Shown: piece after piece, positions 1 to 12,722 of the stretch | How the letters are laid out: every line of letters begins with the position of its first letter | How positions within the stretch are numbered: the stretch's first letter is position 1 | Assembly (NCBI RefSeq): GCF_026262505.1 | Contig: NC_067206.1 | Coordinates: 11,241,507 to 11,305,506 of the forward strand | Source: Trichomonas vaginalis G3 | Lineage: Eukaryota; Parabasalia; Trichomonadida; Trichomonadidae | Direction of reading: 5' to 3' | Length of the DNA stretch: 64,000 bases | Made by a program: the position numbers and the translations under genes | Notes under the pieces: model-generated | Seen by the model: the letters and a program-made list of their open reading frames with translations, nothing else | The model's database searches: none | What the model was told of the DNA's origin: nothing

Positions 1-3000
1 ACCCAAATTTCTTCAGAGCACATATCCAGCACACTCTCTCCCACTCAAAACCCGATGCAACCACCCAAATTTCTTCAGAGCACATATCCAGCACACTCTC
101 TCCCACTCAAAACCCGATGCAACCACCCAAATTTCTTCAGAGCACATATCCAGCACACTCTCTCCCACTCAAAAACCGATGCAACCACCCAAATTTCTTC
201 AGAGCACATATCCAGCACACTCCCCTCTCCCACTCAAAACCCGATGCAACCACCCAAATTTCTTCAGAGCACATATCCAGCACACTCTCTCCCACTCAAA
301 ACCCGATGCAACCACCCAAATTTCTTCACTCTCCCCTCTCCCATCACTCAAAAACCGATTGCAAACCACCCAAATTTCTTCACTCTCCCTCTCCCATCAC
401 TCAAAAAACCCGATGCAACCACCCAAATTTCAATCACATCTCCCCTCTCCCATTCACTCAAAAACCAGATTGCCAACACCCAAATTTCTTCACTCTCCCC
501 TCTCCATCACTCAAAAACGATGCAACCACCCAAAATTTCTCATCACTCATCCCTCTCCCATCACTCAAAACCCGATGCAACCACCAAATTTCTTCACTCT
601 CCCCTCTCCCATCACTCAAAACCGATGCAACCACCCAAAATTTCTTCACCTCTCACCTCTCCCATCACTCAAAACCCGATGCAAACCACCCAAATTTCTT
701 CACTCTCCCACTCCCCACTCACCAAACCCGATGCAAACCACCTCAAATTTTCTCACTCTCCCCTCTCCCATCACATCAAAAACCGATGCAACCACCCAAA
801 TTTCTTCACCTCTCCCCTCTCCCATCACTCAAAACCCGAATGCAACCACCCAAATTTCTTCACTCTCCCCTCTCCCATCAGCTCTCAAACCGATGCAACC
901 ACACCAAATTTCTTCACTCTCCCCTCTCCATCACTCAAAACCCGATGCAACCACCCCAAATTCTTCACTCTCCCCTCTCCCATCACTCAAAAACCGATTG
1001 CAACCACCACAAATTTCTTCACTCTCCCCTCTCCCATCACTCAAAAACGATGCAACCACCCAATTTCTTCAATCTCCCCTCTCCCATCACTCAAAAACCC
1101 GATGCAACCACCAAATTCTTCACTCTCCCTCTCCATCACTCAAACAACGATGCAACCACCCAAATTTCTTCACTCTCCCCTCTCCCATATACCAAAACCC
1201 GATGCAACCACCAAATTTCTTCACTCTCCCCTTCCCATCACTCAAAAACCCGATGCAACCACCCAAATTTCTTCACTCCTCCCCTCTCCATCACTCAAAC
1301 CGATGCAACCACCCAAATTCTTTCACTTCCCCTCTCCCATCACTCAAAAACCGATGCAACCACCCAAATTTCTTCACTCTCCGCCTCTCCCATCACTCAA
1401 AAACTGCGATGCAACCACCCAAAATTTCTTCACTCTCCCCTCTCCCATCACTCAAAACCCGATGCAACCACCCAAATTTCTTCACTCTCCCCTCTCCCAT
1501 CACTCAAAACCGAATAACCACCCCAAAATTCTTCACTCTCTCCCTCTACCATCACTCAAAACCGAATGCAACCACCAAATTCTCGATGAGCTCAAAATAT
1601 CCGACCACTTCTCCCTCTCCCATCACTCAAAAACCGATGCAACCACCCAAAATTTCTTCACTCTCCCCTCTCCCATCACTCAAAAACCGATGCAACCACC
1701 CAAAATTTCTTCACTCTCGCCCTCTCCATCATCTCAAAAACCGATGCAACCACCCAAATTTCTTCACTCTCCCCTCTCCCATCACTCAAAAACGCGATGC
1801 AACCACCCAAACTCGTAGCACCCCTTTCAATCCAGCCAAATTACTCTTCGAACAAAATGACTCACCTCTCCCATCATCTCAAAAACGATGCCACCAACAC
1901 CAACACCATAAAAGATATCTTTCACTCTCCCCTCTCTCCCATCACTCAAAACCCGATGACAAATACCATAACTACAGCAAATTTCTTCACTCTCCCCTCT
2001 CCCATCACCTCAAAACCGATGCAACCAACCCAAATTTCTTCACTCTCCCTAGACCACACTCTCTCATACACTTTCAAAAAAAGTCCCCGATGCAACCACC
2101 TGCAAAATTTCTTCACTCTCCCCTCTTCCCAATCACTCAAAAACCGATGCAAACCATACCCAAAATTTTTTCATTCCCCCTCCCATCACTCAAAAACCCG
2201 ATGCAACCACCCAAATTTCTTCACTCTCCCCTCTCCCATCACTCAAAAACCCGATGCAACCACCCCAAATTTCTATACCTCCTCCTCTTCCCATCTCACT
2301 CAAAACCGATGCAACCACCCAAATTCTTCCACTCTCCCTCTCTCCCATCACTCAAACCGATGCACACCACCCAAATTTCTTCACTCTCCCCTCTCCCATC
2401 ACTCAAAACCGATGCAAACCACCCAAATTTCTTCACTCTCCCCTCTCCCATCACTCAAAAAACCGATGCAACCACCCAGAATTTCTTCACTCTCCCCTCT
2501 CCCATCACTCAAAAACCGATTGCAACCACCCAAATTATCTATTCCACTCTCCCCCTCTCCCATCACTAAAAAACCGATGCAACCACCCAAATTTTCTTCA
2601 CTCTCCCCTCTTCCCATCACTCAAAAAACCGATGCAACCACCCAAAATTTCTTCACTCTCCCCTCTCCCATCACTAACAAAAACCGATGCAACCACCCAA
2701 ATTTTCTTCACTCTCCCTCTCCCCATCACAATCAAAAACCGATGCAACCAGAACACCAAATTTCTTCACTCCCCCTCTCCCATCACTAACAACCGATTGC
2801 AACCACCCCAATTTCTTCACTCTTCCCCTCTCCCATCACTCAAAACCCGATGCAACGCACCCAAATTTCTTCACTCTCCCCTCTCCCATCACTCAAAAAC
2901 CCGATGCAACCACCCAAAATTTTTCACTCTCCCCTCTCCCATCACTCAAAACCGACTGCAACCACCCAAATTTCTTCACTCTCCCTCTCCCATCACTCAA

Positions 3001-3428
3001 AAACCGATGCAACCACACCAAATTTCCTTCACTCTCCCCTCTCCCATCACTCAAAAACCCGATGCAACCACACCAAATTTCTTCACTCTCCCTCTCCCAT
3101 CACTCTCAAAACCGATGCAACACCCAATTTCTTCACTCTCCCCTCTCCATCACTCAAAACCCGATGCAACCACCCAAATTTCTTCACTCTCCCCTCTCCC
3201 ATCACTCAAAACCCGATGCAACCACCCAAATTTCTTCACTCTCCCCTCTCCCATCACTCAAAACCGATGCAACCACCCAAATTCTTCACTCTCCCCTCTC
3301 CCATCACTCAAAAACCGAATGCAACCACCCAAATTTCTTCACTCTCCCTCTCTCCCATCACTCAAAAACCGATGCAACCACCCAAAATTTCTTCACTCTC
3401 CCCTCTCCCATCACTCAAAACCACGATG
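1..3428. repeat. C-rich 52-bp satellite array
   Basis: The block is a tandem array whose consensus unit runs from ATGCAACCACCCAAATTTCT through TCACTCTCCCCTCTCCCATC to ACTCAAAACCCG, 52 bp. The first five units (to about 306) are a 62-66-bp variant in which CAGAGCACATATCCAGCACA replaces part of the CT-rich segment. Units carry many 1-3-base indels, and about 1560-1610, 1800-1990 and 2040-2110 are more diverged. The + strand is almost free of G (about one per unit), so stop codons are rare and long ORFs stay open in all three + frames. I regard those ORFs as artefacts. It could be subtelomeric or centromeric satellite; nothing here decides which. Confidence 0.95.
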
Positions 3429-3528
3429 NNNNNNNNNNNNNNNNNNNNNNNNNNNNNNNNNNNNNNNNNNNNNNNNNNNNNNNNNNNNNNNNNNNNNNNN
3501 NNNNNNNNNNNNNNNNNNNNNNNNNNNN
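3429..3528. other. assembly gap (100 N)
   Basis: Exactly 100 N, the usual placeholder for a gap of unknown length. Satellite lies on one side and the middle of a Maverick gene on the other, so the real distance and even the adjacency are unknown. Confidence 0.99.
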
Positions 3529-3704
3529 AGAGATCACGCATTTTTTAGTCACAATAGCTAAATATAACTGTTCGAATGTTCCACAACTTTCTGAATGAAG
3601 ACTATTTCAAAAATGGTTAGAAGTAAACATTCAAATATGTGAAGTGGGTCTAGTCTTCTTTAAGTCCTGACATGTAATTATTTACTGAAGATGAATTTTG
3701 TCAT
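3529..3704 (-). pseudogene. N-terminal fragment of the conserved 139-aa Maverick protein (Z copy)
   Basis: Reading leftward from an ATG at 3704, the sequence matches the start of the intact gene at 47819-48238 but has several one-base insertions and is cut by the N gap after about 55 codons. No product can be expected as it stands. The function of the family is unknown. Confidence 0.7.
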
Positions 3705-3737
3705 CTTTCTATCGGATAAAAAATATTTTTTTAAAAA

Positions 3738-4983
3738 TTACTCAGAAAAATTTTTCTTTGTATAATATACACATTCTGAACATCTAAAAGACTATTGAGC
3801 ATTTGGCCAAGAATGTTTCGTCGTTTAGAAGCTGTCATATAACATATTCTTGACAATATTGTTTATACGAATCGTACAATGACCTTTCATCTAATGACAC
3901 AAAGTCAGTTTCATCTACGAATAGTTCATAAAACTCTTGTTTGCTTCTAACAATGTTTGTCTCTCTTCGGTATGTGGAATTTGTCTTGGATTTGAAGTTA
4001 GAAATATCTAATGTCATGAAATATGAGAACAAGTGGTTGTAAAAGTCAGATGTCAAAGTTTCTGCTAAGTCGTCAAAATATTCAGTATCTTGCATAGAGA
4101 ATCTGACGTTCTGACAACTACATATCTTCTGTCAGAACTTTCTAACTTCATCGGAACAGCATTGTTTGAAAACCATAATGAAGTTTGCAACATTTTCAAC
4201 AAACTCTTTGGTCTTTATACTTCTTTCAACAACTCCAACTTTATCTGTTATAAGACTCTTCAAAGCATCTGAGTTCAAAACTTTTGTTGTATCTATACTT
4301 TGAAGTTCATTGCAAACTATAAGTTTCATATTCTCAATTGAAGAGTTTAAATTTACCGCAGATGTTTTCTAAGTTTGTCATAATTAGGTTCGAATAACCT
4401 TCTAACAGGTTGCACAAAATATCTGTAAAGAATGTGTTCTTACCTGTTCCTTGTTTTCCAATTATAAATGAGAGCAGTTTCATTTTTAGCACTTGGATGT
4501 TGTAAGATGTTTTGCAAACCAAACATAAGATATACTCATAAACCTTTTCGTTTCCATTGCATATAATTTCTTTGACATGGTCTAACCAAGCTTCTATAAT
4601 ATTTTCTTTCCATTCTACTTGTTCATATTTATATCCAGTGAAGATAGAATAGAAGTTTGGAGAAGGTGTATAAAACTTTATACCTCGAACTGAAAAATCT
4701 TCTAACTTTGACAATAAGATATCCCAAGCATCTAACATCTTCATGCCAACTTGTACGACTTTTATTTTCTTAAGTTTCTGTCTACATTCTTGTTCAGACA
4801 CTATTGTTGCTCTTGGTTTGTTAAAGACTACATCCCATTCTTTCATAACATAACATTCTGGGGCAGAGTCGACATAAATGACTAAACGTTTCAATTCTCG
4901 ACTGCTTTGTTATAGTCTCGAAATGGACACATATTTCTGAATGCTTGGAAGTCATAAAAATCTGAAACATCTATTCTGTACAT
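3738..4983 (-). pseudogene. SF3 helicase, frameshifted (Z copy)
   Basis: This is the homologue of 46546-47782. The open pieces are 4334-4894, 4132-4329 and 3835-4095, in different frames. The segment encoding VVQVG followed by MKMLDAWD is in frame here, whereas A is broken at that point, so Z independently supports the joined reading. The Walker A segment (GKQGTGKNTF) is readable near 4450. Breaks near 4330, 4130 and 3835 differ in place from those of A and B. Confidence 0.75.
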
Positions 4984-5014
4984 TTTTATAAAAAAAAAAA
5001 AATAATATTTTTTT

Positions 5015-5817
5015 TTATCTTGACTTTGTTGTTCCATTTGTTGCATTTTGTTGTTCTTGACTATTTGTTGTTGAAGTTGTTCTGTAATACAATACTTTCA
5101 CAGTTGCATCTTCCAATTCGAAACTTTCTGCCGTCATTGACAAATACATAGGACATAAAAGTTTTACAGGAACAAAGTTTGCGTCAACTAATGTCAACGT
5201 TATACTTGCCAAAGTGTTTGAGTTCACTAAGGTTGAAAATTCTGCATTCGAATGAACAATAGGCAAACCAGCAGAGAAAGTATTGTTTATACGCATAAGT
5301 ATCTTTTGGTCATAATAGTTTCTGTCGACATTCGAATAAACACTTTGAACCTAAGTTTGAAACAATATATAAGATTGGTGTGCTTAATGTCAATGGAATA
5401 GACATTCCTTGTATGACACCTTTTCCTGTTATAGGAAACTGTTGGTAGTAAAAACCAGAAATAAGTTTTGTATTATAGCTCATATCGTTTATAGTAAACT
5501 CAGTCGGACATCCAAACATAATGAAACCTGCTCTAGTTGCAGCACATGTTACACCCGTACTTAAAGTATTAAATAAGTCAACAAAACCTGTTGGTGGTAA
5601 TATCTGAGTAAGTATCTTCAAAGGAGTATTTTTTACCATACCATTCACAACAATAAAGTCTTCTGGTGTCAAAAGAGCAAAACAGGCTTTAGTCGTCATT
5701 GTGTTTAAGGTTAGTTTACAATATCGTCCTTGAGGACTTTGTAAGTTTGTTGTTATAGAATTATATGACTCAGGGTTTTTTAGTCGTAATAGTATAAACC
5801 ATTATGTCTTCTGCCAT
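5015..5817 (-). pseudogene. putative minor capsid (penton-like) protein, frameshifted (Z copy)
   Basis: This is the homologue of 45719-46517. The open pieces are 5310-5699 and 5015-5296, and the first codons after the ATG at 5817 are in yet another frame. The Q-rich C-terminal tail is also shifted by a missing T next to the stop. Confidence 0.65.
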
Positions 5818-5827
5818 TTATATATAT

Positions 5828-6056
5828 TTAAAAGTTTTCTGAAAGTGGAGAAGAACTTCATCTAACTTCACATGGCGTTTCTTGAAGTTCTCTGTCTAAG
5901 AAGTTCAAATATTTTGTAAAGACATAGAACTTTCCTTTGTCTACACGAACAAACAAAACAGGGTCTTTCATATCGTTCAAAAGTGTGTAAAGTCCTTTAC
6001 ATGAAATAAAGTCTATATTATTTTTCTTCAAACATCTTTCAAGAAGTTTTGAACAT
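5828..6056 (-). pseudogene. 76-aa conserved small protein, frameshifted (Z copy)
   Basis: The sequence matches the intact 76-codon gene of A (30631-30861) with an extra base near the start and a missing T near the stop. It sits between the minor capsid gene and the 193-aa gene, as in A. Element B has no counterpart. Confidence 0.6.
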
Positions 6057-6062
6057 TTTTAC

Positions 6063-6650
6063 TTAGCAAATAAACTTTAATGAAATGTTGTGGTCGTCAA
6101 ATATTTTATAACGTCTGGGAAACTATACTTTTAAGTTCAAACGTTTCACCTCCTTTCATAACGTATATCTTGTCAATGACATTATATGAAACACCAACAG
6201 CAACTAATGTCGGGTTCTATTTCTTTGATGTTTTATATCGTCTGCCTCTGTCAAAAGTTTCAATAGTTCTTTCAAAAACTTCATGAGGTGCAATGACATA
6301 TGAGTTCACTTTTACAGGGTTGTGTTCGACCAAGTTTAACATTATACTTAAAGCTTGACAAATCTTCTCCTGAGTTTGAAGTTTGTCTTTCAGTTGTTGG
6401 TAGTCGTTTCGAATATCTGCAACAGAACTTAAGTCTCTGCTAACTTCAGGATATGTTGGTTGTTCTTTTACAGGAACAATTGTTATATACCATCTTCGTC
6501 TTCGTATGGTTTCCCCACTTCAACATCTCTGTCTTTGACATTGACAATAACACTTTGACTGTTTGTTTGAGTTGGTGAATTTAACTTCACATCTGCCACC
6601 GCCATTAAACCTTTTGAAACACTTACGCTTTTATTTTTCGGAAATGACAT
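6063..6650 (-). pseudogene. 193-aa helical protein, frameshifted (Z copy)
   Basis: The homologue of 45135-45714. The start MSFPKN is clear at 6650. The reading frame breaks near 6485 (an extra TA in the segment for the DEDGI region) and again around 6195-6240. The segment around QALSIMLNL is intact here, while A lost a base there. Confidence 0.6.
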
Positions 6651-6668
6651 TTTACTTAGAATAAAAAG

Positions 6669-7092
6669 ATGGACGTATTCGGATATCTCTTTGAATTGAA
6701 GCAAAACAAAGTTTACAACACACAAACAATACAAATAACAATGACAGAATAGTTCTTTTATACAAACAATGGTAAATGTTATAGAATAGCAGTCTTTGCT
6801 GAACCTAAATATTTTCATAAAGCAAAGAAAGTTGGTAATAACTGAAATGGTGAAAGTTCTTGAAGCAGACAAAAATAAACTTCAAAACTTACAGATATTA
6901 CTAAAGGAAAGTTTATAATACAATATTATGTCAAAACTGGCGTACTGTCAATATTTGACGGAGAGAAGTCAGTTCAAGAACAACTTACTGACCTGCTGCC
7001 AAAATCTGCTCGATGGAAGCTGTCGTTATGCCAATCTGAGGAGCCCCAGCAGGTTTCATCGAACGAATCTTCAAAAGAGCATCTTCCGTGAA
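6669..7092 (+). pseudogene. conserved 139-aa protein, frameshifted (Z copy)
   Basis: Homologue of the intact gene at 44697-45116. The start at 6669 (MDVFGYLF in this copy) lies 18 bp from the divergent ATG at 6650. Frames shift near 6710, 6840 and 6890. The last ~108 bases overlap the 3' end of the MCP gene on the other strand, as in the other copies. Confidence 0.6.
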
Positions 7093-8596
7093 AAGTGCTA
7101 TTGGTTTTGTAAACTTCTTTGCTTTCAATTCATCTGGACCGTCTCTGTCACCAGTATATTGTATTTGAACTGTACCAACAGTTGAAATACCACCCATAAA
7201 GTCTTCTGAGTCAGCAAATGGAATGCCAAGCCAAAAGTTTGAACGGTCTCCATTTGTATATTGAGTTTTTTGACCTCTCTGTATGAGTCCATACTTTCAC
7301 ATATGGCATAATAAAACTTTGCATTTCAGGGTTAATAGTTGTTGTGAAGTTGTTGTTAAAGTTCATTAGCATCTAATGTCAAGTTGTATGACCTCATATC
7401 CTCAACTGTAGAATATTCTTCTCTTGGATAATATTTGCCATCTATGTTTATATGATATTTAATACCAGGGTTGTAGAAAACAAGATAGTCATTTATAGTT
7501 CGTCTGAACAGTACAAACATAGTATCTGCATGTTTCCATTGCAGTTGTTAAAGCAATATCTGTTCTTGCACCTGGGTCAGCACTTTGGTTTCCAACTTCA
7601 CCTGCAAAGTCTTTGACAGATATTTGGTGTATAGGGAACATAAGTGGAACTGCAATATATTTGGCAGCTAAAAGCATTTGAAATATCTGGGTCCAACATA
7701 TAAACGGCAAGTCTGCTTTCTATTCTCTTGCATTCAAACTTTTCGCATGTGAACTTAACTGGGTCCCAAGCAGTTCCAGCAGCAATTGAAATAATAGTTT
7801 ACTTCATTGTTGAAGTTTGAGAAACCAAAGTCTAAGTCAACTTTGTCTTTGCAAAAGTCACCGAACTTGGCTCCACCAGTTCCAGCTACAGTAATGCTGA
7901 ATGGGTCTTGTGTTGGTGCAATGACTAAGTTATTTTTGCTTGGAGTAAGTTCGATAGAAATTTTTCCTGCCCAGTTTGGCAAGTATCTTAAAAACCTGAA
8001 GATGAGGAAAGATGACAAAGGAACTCTAAGTTTCAGTTTTACTTTAGTGGCAGCATTTCCATCTGAACCAGAAAGGTTAACATAAACTCCTGGAACGTTA
8101 GGGTCAAGTCTTCTTATTTTCTCTCAATATTTGCATACTGGTCTGTTTGTTCTCTAGCTTGTGGTTGTACTGAGTTTCTCAAAGCGAACCATTCATAGTT
8201 TGCCCATGTTACTGTTTGAACTAAGTCCGAGTTAGAATATATCTTATATCCCATGAAAACTTCTGGAGCATATTGGTATCCGACATAGAAAATTCCATTG
8301 CAACCTTTCTTGTCAGACAACTTGGCAGAAAGGTTTTATTTCAATGTCTTGTTCCACGTATAAGAATGAGTTGTCAATAGAAATAATATGAAACCTGTCG
8401 CAAGCAATATCTACTGTTGTTGAAGAACCTTCTCCAAACTCACCTACGTTTCCATAAGAACAGCAGTTGTATATTCGTAAGTTCCAGGAACTATTTCTGA
8501 CCTTCTAATGGCATTGTCGCATTCGTTATACCATTCGGAAACATTTCCGTTCATGGCATCCAAAACTGTTGGCGTTATATTCTGAGCGGCGTACAT
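6985..8596 (-). pseudogene. major capsid protein gene, frameshifted (Z copy)
   Basis: Homologue of the intact 535-codon gene at 43196-44803. Open pieces are 8444-8659 (which includes the start region at 8596), 8114-8320, 7755-8018, 7489-7710 and 6985-7197. The breaks are mostly single added bases in short homopolymers, for example around 7280-7480, which fits consensus error at least as well as biological decay. Confidence 0.8.
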
Positions 8597-8627
8597 TTCA
8601 TATGGGTAAAATATAGAATAGTTGAAT

Positions 8628-11600
8628 TTATGTGTCATAATAGAACCCACTCGTACCAAGCTTTACTTTCTTCCTGACTGAGTTTTTAACTCTTCTTTTT
8701 CCTTCATTGCCACTACTTTCACTAGATGAAGTTACTTCTTCACTACTTTCACTTTGTTCTACTCTTCTCTTCTTCTTTGGTGTCGCTTTTGGTAACTTGC
8801 CCTCTGCTTCAAGTTGTTGCATCTTTGCCTCATGTTCACCTAGTATGTTGTAAATTTCCCATGTCCTTTTTGCCTTTGGGCTCTGGTCGCCCATCTCAGG
8901 TAACCTATATCTTAGAAAGATTTTGTCATAGTTTGTATTTGAGTCTTCGCGTATTGTTTGCATGACTCTTTCCTGAGTTTCCCGGTTCAAGCTCTTCAAA
9001 CAGAGCTTGTCCATATGGAATAAGCTCGTTTCCAAATATATGTTTTTGTAGCCATTCTGGTTTTCTTTCCATGTTACCAATAATATCTTTTGTGAATGGG
9101 AAAGCTTTTACCCAATGTTTCAGTCTTGCGTCATTTATTTCTGTAGTTGGTTTTATTTTGTCAAGGAACATGTTTTTCAATACTAACATTTCATTTGGTA
9201 CTGTCCATTTGAGTTTTCTTAAATATTCATCCCTTCTCGGTTCATTGTCTGCAAAGTAAGTTTTTATGACATTTTGCAAAACTTTCGTTTGCAAGGTCAT
9301 GTACAATAGGTTCTCTTCCTTCTCTCTCCCTAACTTTCTTTCTAAACTCTTCACCAAATATACCATCTCTATGGTTCTGTGTAGTTCTTTGAGATAAATG
9401 TTCTAGAACGTCAGGTGTTATATTTCCATCAGCCATGTTCATTTCATACTGGTTCAAAATATCTGCATCTTTCATATCTTTCAATGGCATTAAAGCCGCG
9501 CTGAAAATACCAGCTATATCTGGTTCACCATTCACTTCCATTGCGTCTACAACTTCTTGGAATTGAGGTTGTAAGTTTATGAACCACCTATCCGGATTAG
9601 CTTTATGACCCCATCTCATTGTAGTTCCATAGTCTGCAGAAACAAAAGTAGGTTTGTTTCCATATTGGTTAGGTTCTGAATGAACTTTAAACAATGTTTC
9701 ATTTCTATATGTTTTGTTGAAATTTAACCTTTTATTTTCACCGAGTTCAGCCAAAGATTGAACGTTATATGGTCGTAAGTAAAAAAGATTATTGTATTTG
9801 CGTACATTTTCTTTCAGTACTTCCATTCTATGCTGAATATTTTCATCTGATGTTGGAGTCTTTTGTATGTCGGCGAACATTTTTCGATATTCTTCTACCA
9901 TGTCAGCCGAATTTTTCTTAGACTCTTGGAAAGATTCCATATTCACCTCATAGTCTTGTTGAGGGTCAAGATTTTTCGGCTGTTCCAAATCTTCATCTAG
10001 TTCTGTGAAGTTAGTTTCCAAAGGAGGGACTTGTTCGTTTCCTTCAGGCTCTTCTAGCTGTTGTTGCTGAACTATTTCTTCCATGTCTGGTTGTATCTGA
10101 ACTTCTTCCTGTGGAGTTTCTTGTACCTCATCTGCTGGCATTTCATATATTCCGAGACCGTTTTTAACAAGTTCCCTATCTAAGTCATCCGGACTCATAA
10201 ACCTTTCTTCTTTCGTTCCGTCTATATTTTTTACGCGTTTCATGAAGAGAGTTGAATTATCATTTAGCTCTGACACCAAATATCTCGGAGTAAATTCATC
10301 CATGTCATTTGGATGATATGCTATTAAATCATATCCCTTAGCGAGCTTGTATTTTCCAGGTTTGAAATTATATCCCATTTGGTGCTGAACCATAAAGCTA
10401 AATAGGTTCGGGTCAATATTTCCTTCCTTGAACTTTTTAATAGCTTCTTTATATCTGTCACTAAAGTCAAGAGTATCTGGGTAACCATAATCTTCCTTAA
10501 GCATTTTTAAGAATTCTTGGTTTCCTTGTTCTCTACTTCTTTTATGTCCTTGCTCTGTTTGTGGTTGTTGTTGTGCAGGGTTTTGAACTGTTGGTTGTTG
10601 TGCTGGTTGTTGTGCTGGTTGTGGAGGTGGTTGTTGTGCTGGTTTTGGTTGTGGTTGTTGTGCAGGTGCAGGGTTTTGAACTGTTGGTTGCTGTGCTGGA
10701 TTTTGAACTGTTGGTTTTGGTTGTTGTTGCTGTGCAGGGTTTTGAACTGTTGGTTGTTGTTGTGGTGCTGGATTTTGAACTGTTGGTTGTTGTGTTGGTT
10801 TTGGTGCATGCCTGTGTCTGTGTCCATGTGACGATGTAAATGTTTTAGGTAGTCCTGGTGCAGGTGCTTCTCTTGGAGGGTTTGGTGGTATATAAATTCC
10901 ACCAGCTGGTATATAATAAGTTCCACCAGCTGGCACATATGTTCCATCTGCAGCATAATGTCCTACCTGACTTTTCGTTTTTAAGAAAGCATTTACTAGG
11001 TCTGTTTTGGTCTGTTGTAACTCTTTTTCTTGACTTTCCACAACAGTTGCTCTAACGGCGTCATAGGCACTTTGAACTGCCTGTCTCGTTGCTGCATCTG
11101 TTATTTTCGTCATATTTTCTGCTACTTCTCTTAACTCTTTGTCGAAACCTTCAGACTTCAGTTTCTTTCCAGATGAGAAGTCGTTCACTAGTTTCACCTT
11201 ACTATGAAGAGCTTCGAAGGCGTTCTTAAAGTCAGCATTCATTAAAGCTTCATTTGAACTGTCTTCATCCGCTTGTATTTTTGTCCTTATTGACCCTATA
11301 AGTTGGGCTGCTTTAGCGTTGGCTTGGGCATCTAACCAGTCATTATTAGCTTTTATATATTCTGCGCTTTTCATTGCCTTTTGCATGGCTGCGTCGTTAT
11401 TTTTACTTTCTTGTGCTAAGTTTTCATACTGTACGGTTTGGTTTTGCAACTGTAAAAGTTTTTCTGCCTTTACATTTGCTTCAACTTCTTTTTTATACTC
11501 ATCGCTATCCATATATGTCTTCAGGGCTTTTTGTTTTATTTCTTCATCTTTCAGTACTTTATATTGAGTAGTATGGTTTTTCAAATTTATAACATCTTGT

Positions 11601-12087
11601 TCCATTTTTGCTACTTCTGCTGCTTTTCTGACACTTTTTTCGCATATTCCTCTGTACTTAGTTCTTTCAGTTGTTCTTCTTTCTTCTTTTTCTCTACGTT
11701 TAACTCATTGAGTTTCTTTGTGTGTCTGTCATATTCTAGTTTCTTTTCGTTTTCACTTATTTGTTTCTGTATGTCTATGTTTGACTTTTTGACATCTGTT
11801 ATTTGATTTTTGAGTGAACTCAAATTCATTTGACTTTGAGGGTTATAAGCTGTTCCGTCTGCAGCTCCACCATAGCCTGCCATTTTCGCTAAAAGTGCCG
11901 CTCTTAAACCTCCACTCTGTGCACCAATAACTCGGTTTAAAAGCATAGGGTTGCTTGACATTTGTTGCAACATAGTGGGGTCATTCATCATTTGTTGTCG
12001 CAACTGTTGTTGTGGTGTCAGTTTTACTATTGGATGTTTCAATGCTCCCTTCCTCTTACGCATATTCTTACGTAGCTTACGTGGCAT
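8628..12087 (-). pseudogene. large coiled-coil/PQ-rich structural protein, frameshifted (Z copy)
   Basis: Homologue of the intact 1149-codon gene of A (33380-36829). The pieces are 11611-12087 (basic N-terminus), 9242-11605 (coiled coil, PQ repeats and most of the C-terminal part), 8926-9366 and 8628-9080, with frame changes near 11625, 9275 and 8980. The PQ-rich tract (about 10560-10800) is longer than in A or B, with more copies of the TVQNPAQQ motif. Unlike A, Z keeps a stop directly after FYYDT. Confidence 0.8.
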
Positions 12088-12328
12088 TTTAAGTGAAGTT
12101 AAAAAGCGGTTTTTGACATATGTTTATATGACACTTTTTGTTCAGCACAAAAAACTACTCGGTCAAAGTGTTGTCAGTTTTGTAAAATAACCGTCCTATC
12201 TCATTCTATAAGGGGGAAAAGGCTTCTCAAAGTATACTTCCTTGGAACGCCTGTAACTTTTCCTGTAGCGACTATAGACCCTTACTTGTCCGGACAAAGT
12301 TATACTATTTTGAGCGCTCTACAAAAAA
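12088..12328. other. conserved non-coding segment before the right TIR (Z)
   Basis: About 240 bp without a credible ORF, nearly identical to 36830-37069 in A. It contains the perfect 12-bp palindrome TTGTCCGGACAA (12286-12297). Conservation next to the terminus suggests a cis-acting site (origin, packaging or integrase-related) or the leader of the large gene. The role is inferred only from position. Confidence 0.6.
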
Positions 12329-12432
12329 GTCAACGGCTGGTCGGCTGGGGTTCGGTCCTCCTCTTGGGTCTTGGGCAAAATTTCTTAGGGCTAGAAGGGG
12401 CGCAGCCCCTGGAAGCCCCTCATACCTGACCT
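12329..12432 (-). repeat. right terminal inverted repeat of Z
   Basis: Read on the minus strand it starts AGGTCAGGTATGAGGGG and matches the left TIR of A (12723-12827) over about 104 bp. It begins 5'-AG and ends CT-3', as Maverick termini commonly do. A 5-bp-stem hairpin lies at 12397-12409 (GGGGC, loop gca, GCCCC). Its stem differs from those of A and B while the flanks are the same. Confidence 0.9.
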
Positions 12433-12722
12433 AATTGTAGGAATAAAAACTTTTTATAAATTATTCATAAATTTTTAAAATCTGCTATTCGGAAGTATGT
12501 TCAAAAATCATTCAATTATGTGAGAATTCTTACGATTACAAAAAAAGTCACACAACCCGCATGCTTCTACTACTTTAATTCACTCAAATTATATTGTTAA
12601 TTATAGAATGTATGAATAAATAGATCTGATGCATTATATCATTTACTCATTTTCAATTGAAAATGAAATTAATTTTTATGATTATTTTATTTAAGTTAAA
12701 ACTTTATTTTATTATTAGGATG
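12433..12722. other. host DNA between elements Z and A
   Basis: AT-rich sequence with no ORF of note and no similarity to the elements. The last five bases, GGATG (12718-12722), are the left target-site duplication of element A. I see no RNA gene and no convincing promoter. Confidence 0.75.

Larger units (their letters stand above)
3529..12432. mobile_element. Maverick/Polinton element Z, right part only
   Basis: Gene order and sequence match the right half of element A (28115-37078), in the same orientation: SF3 helicase, minor capsid, MCP, large coiled-coil protein, then a TIR whose last bases TACCTGACCT end at 12432. The other half (methyltransferase, integrase, PolB, ATPase) is missing into the gap. 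Nearly every gene here carries indels relative to A and B, most densely near the gap. This suggests an unpolished contig end, although real decay cannot be excluded. The following five bases, AATTG, would be its target duplication, but the left copy is not in view. Confidence 0.9.

Noticed and set aside
55-3600. ORFs of 232-796 codons across the satellite
   Set aside because: They exist in all three frames because the repeat lacks G and has a period not divisible by three; no start context or conserved protein is visible.
10507-11806. Cys/Leu/Trp-rich and Gln/His-rich ORFs over the large protein gene (also at 35308-36312 and 40278-41291)
   Set aside because: Alternate-frame shadows of the PQ-rich and coiled-coil coding sequence; their composition follows from the repeats.
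3529-12432. Z as a collapsed duplicate of A in the assembly
   Set aside because: Z has its own terminus, hairpin stem, PQ tract and flanking host DNA, so it is a separate element, though its sequence quality near the gap is doubtful.
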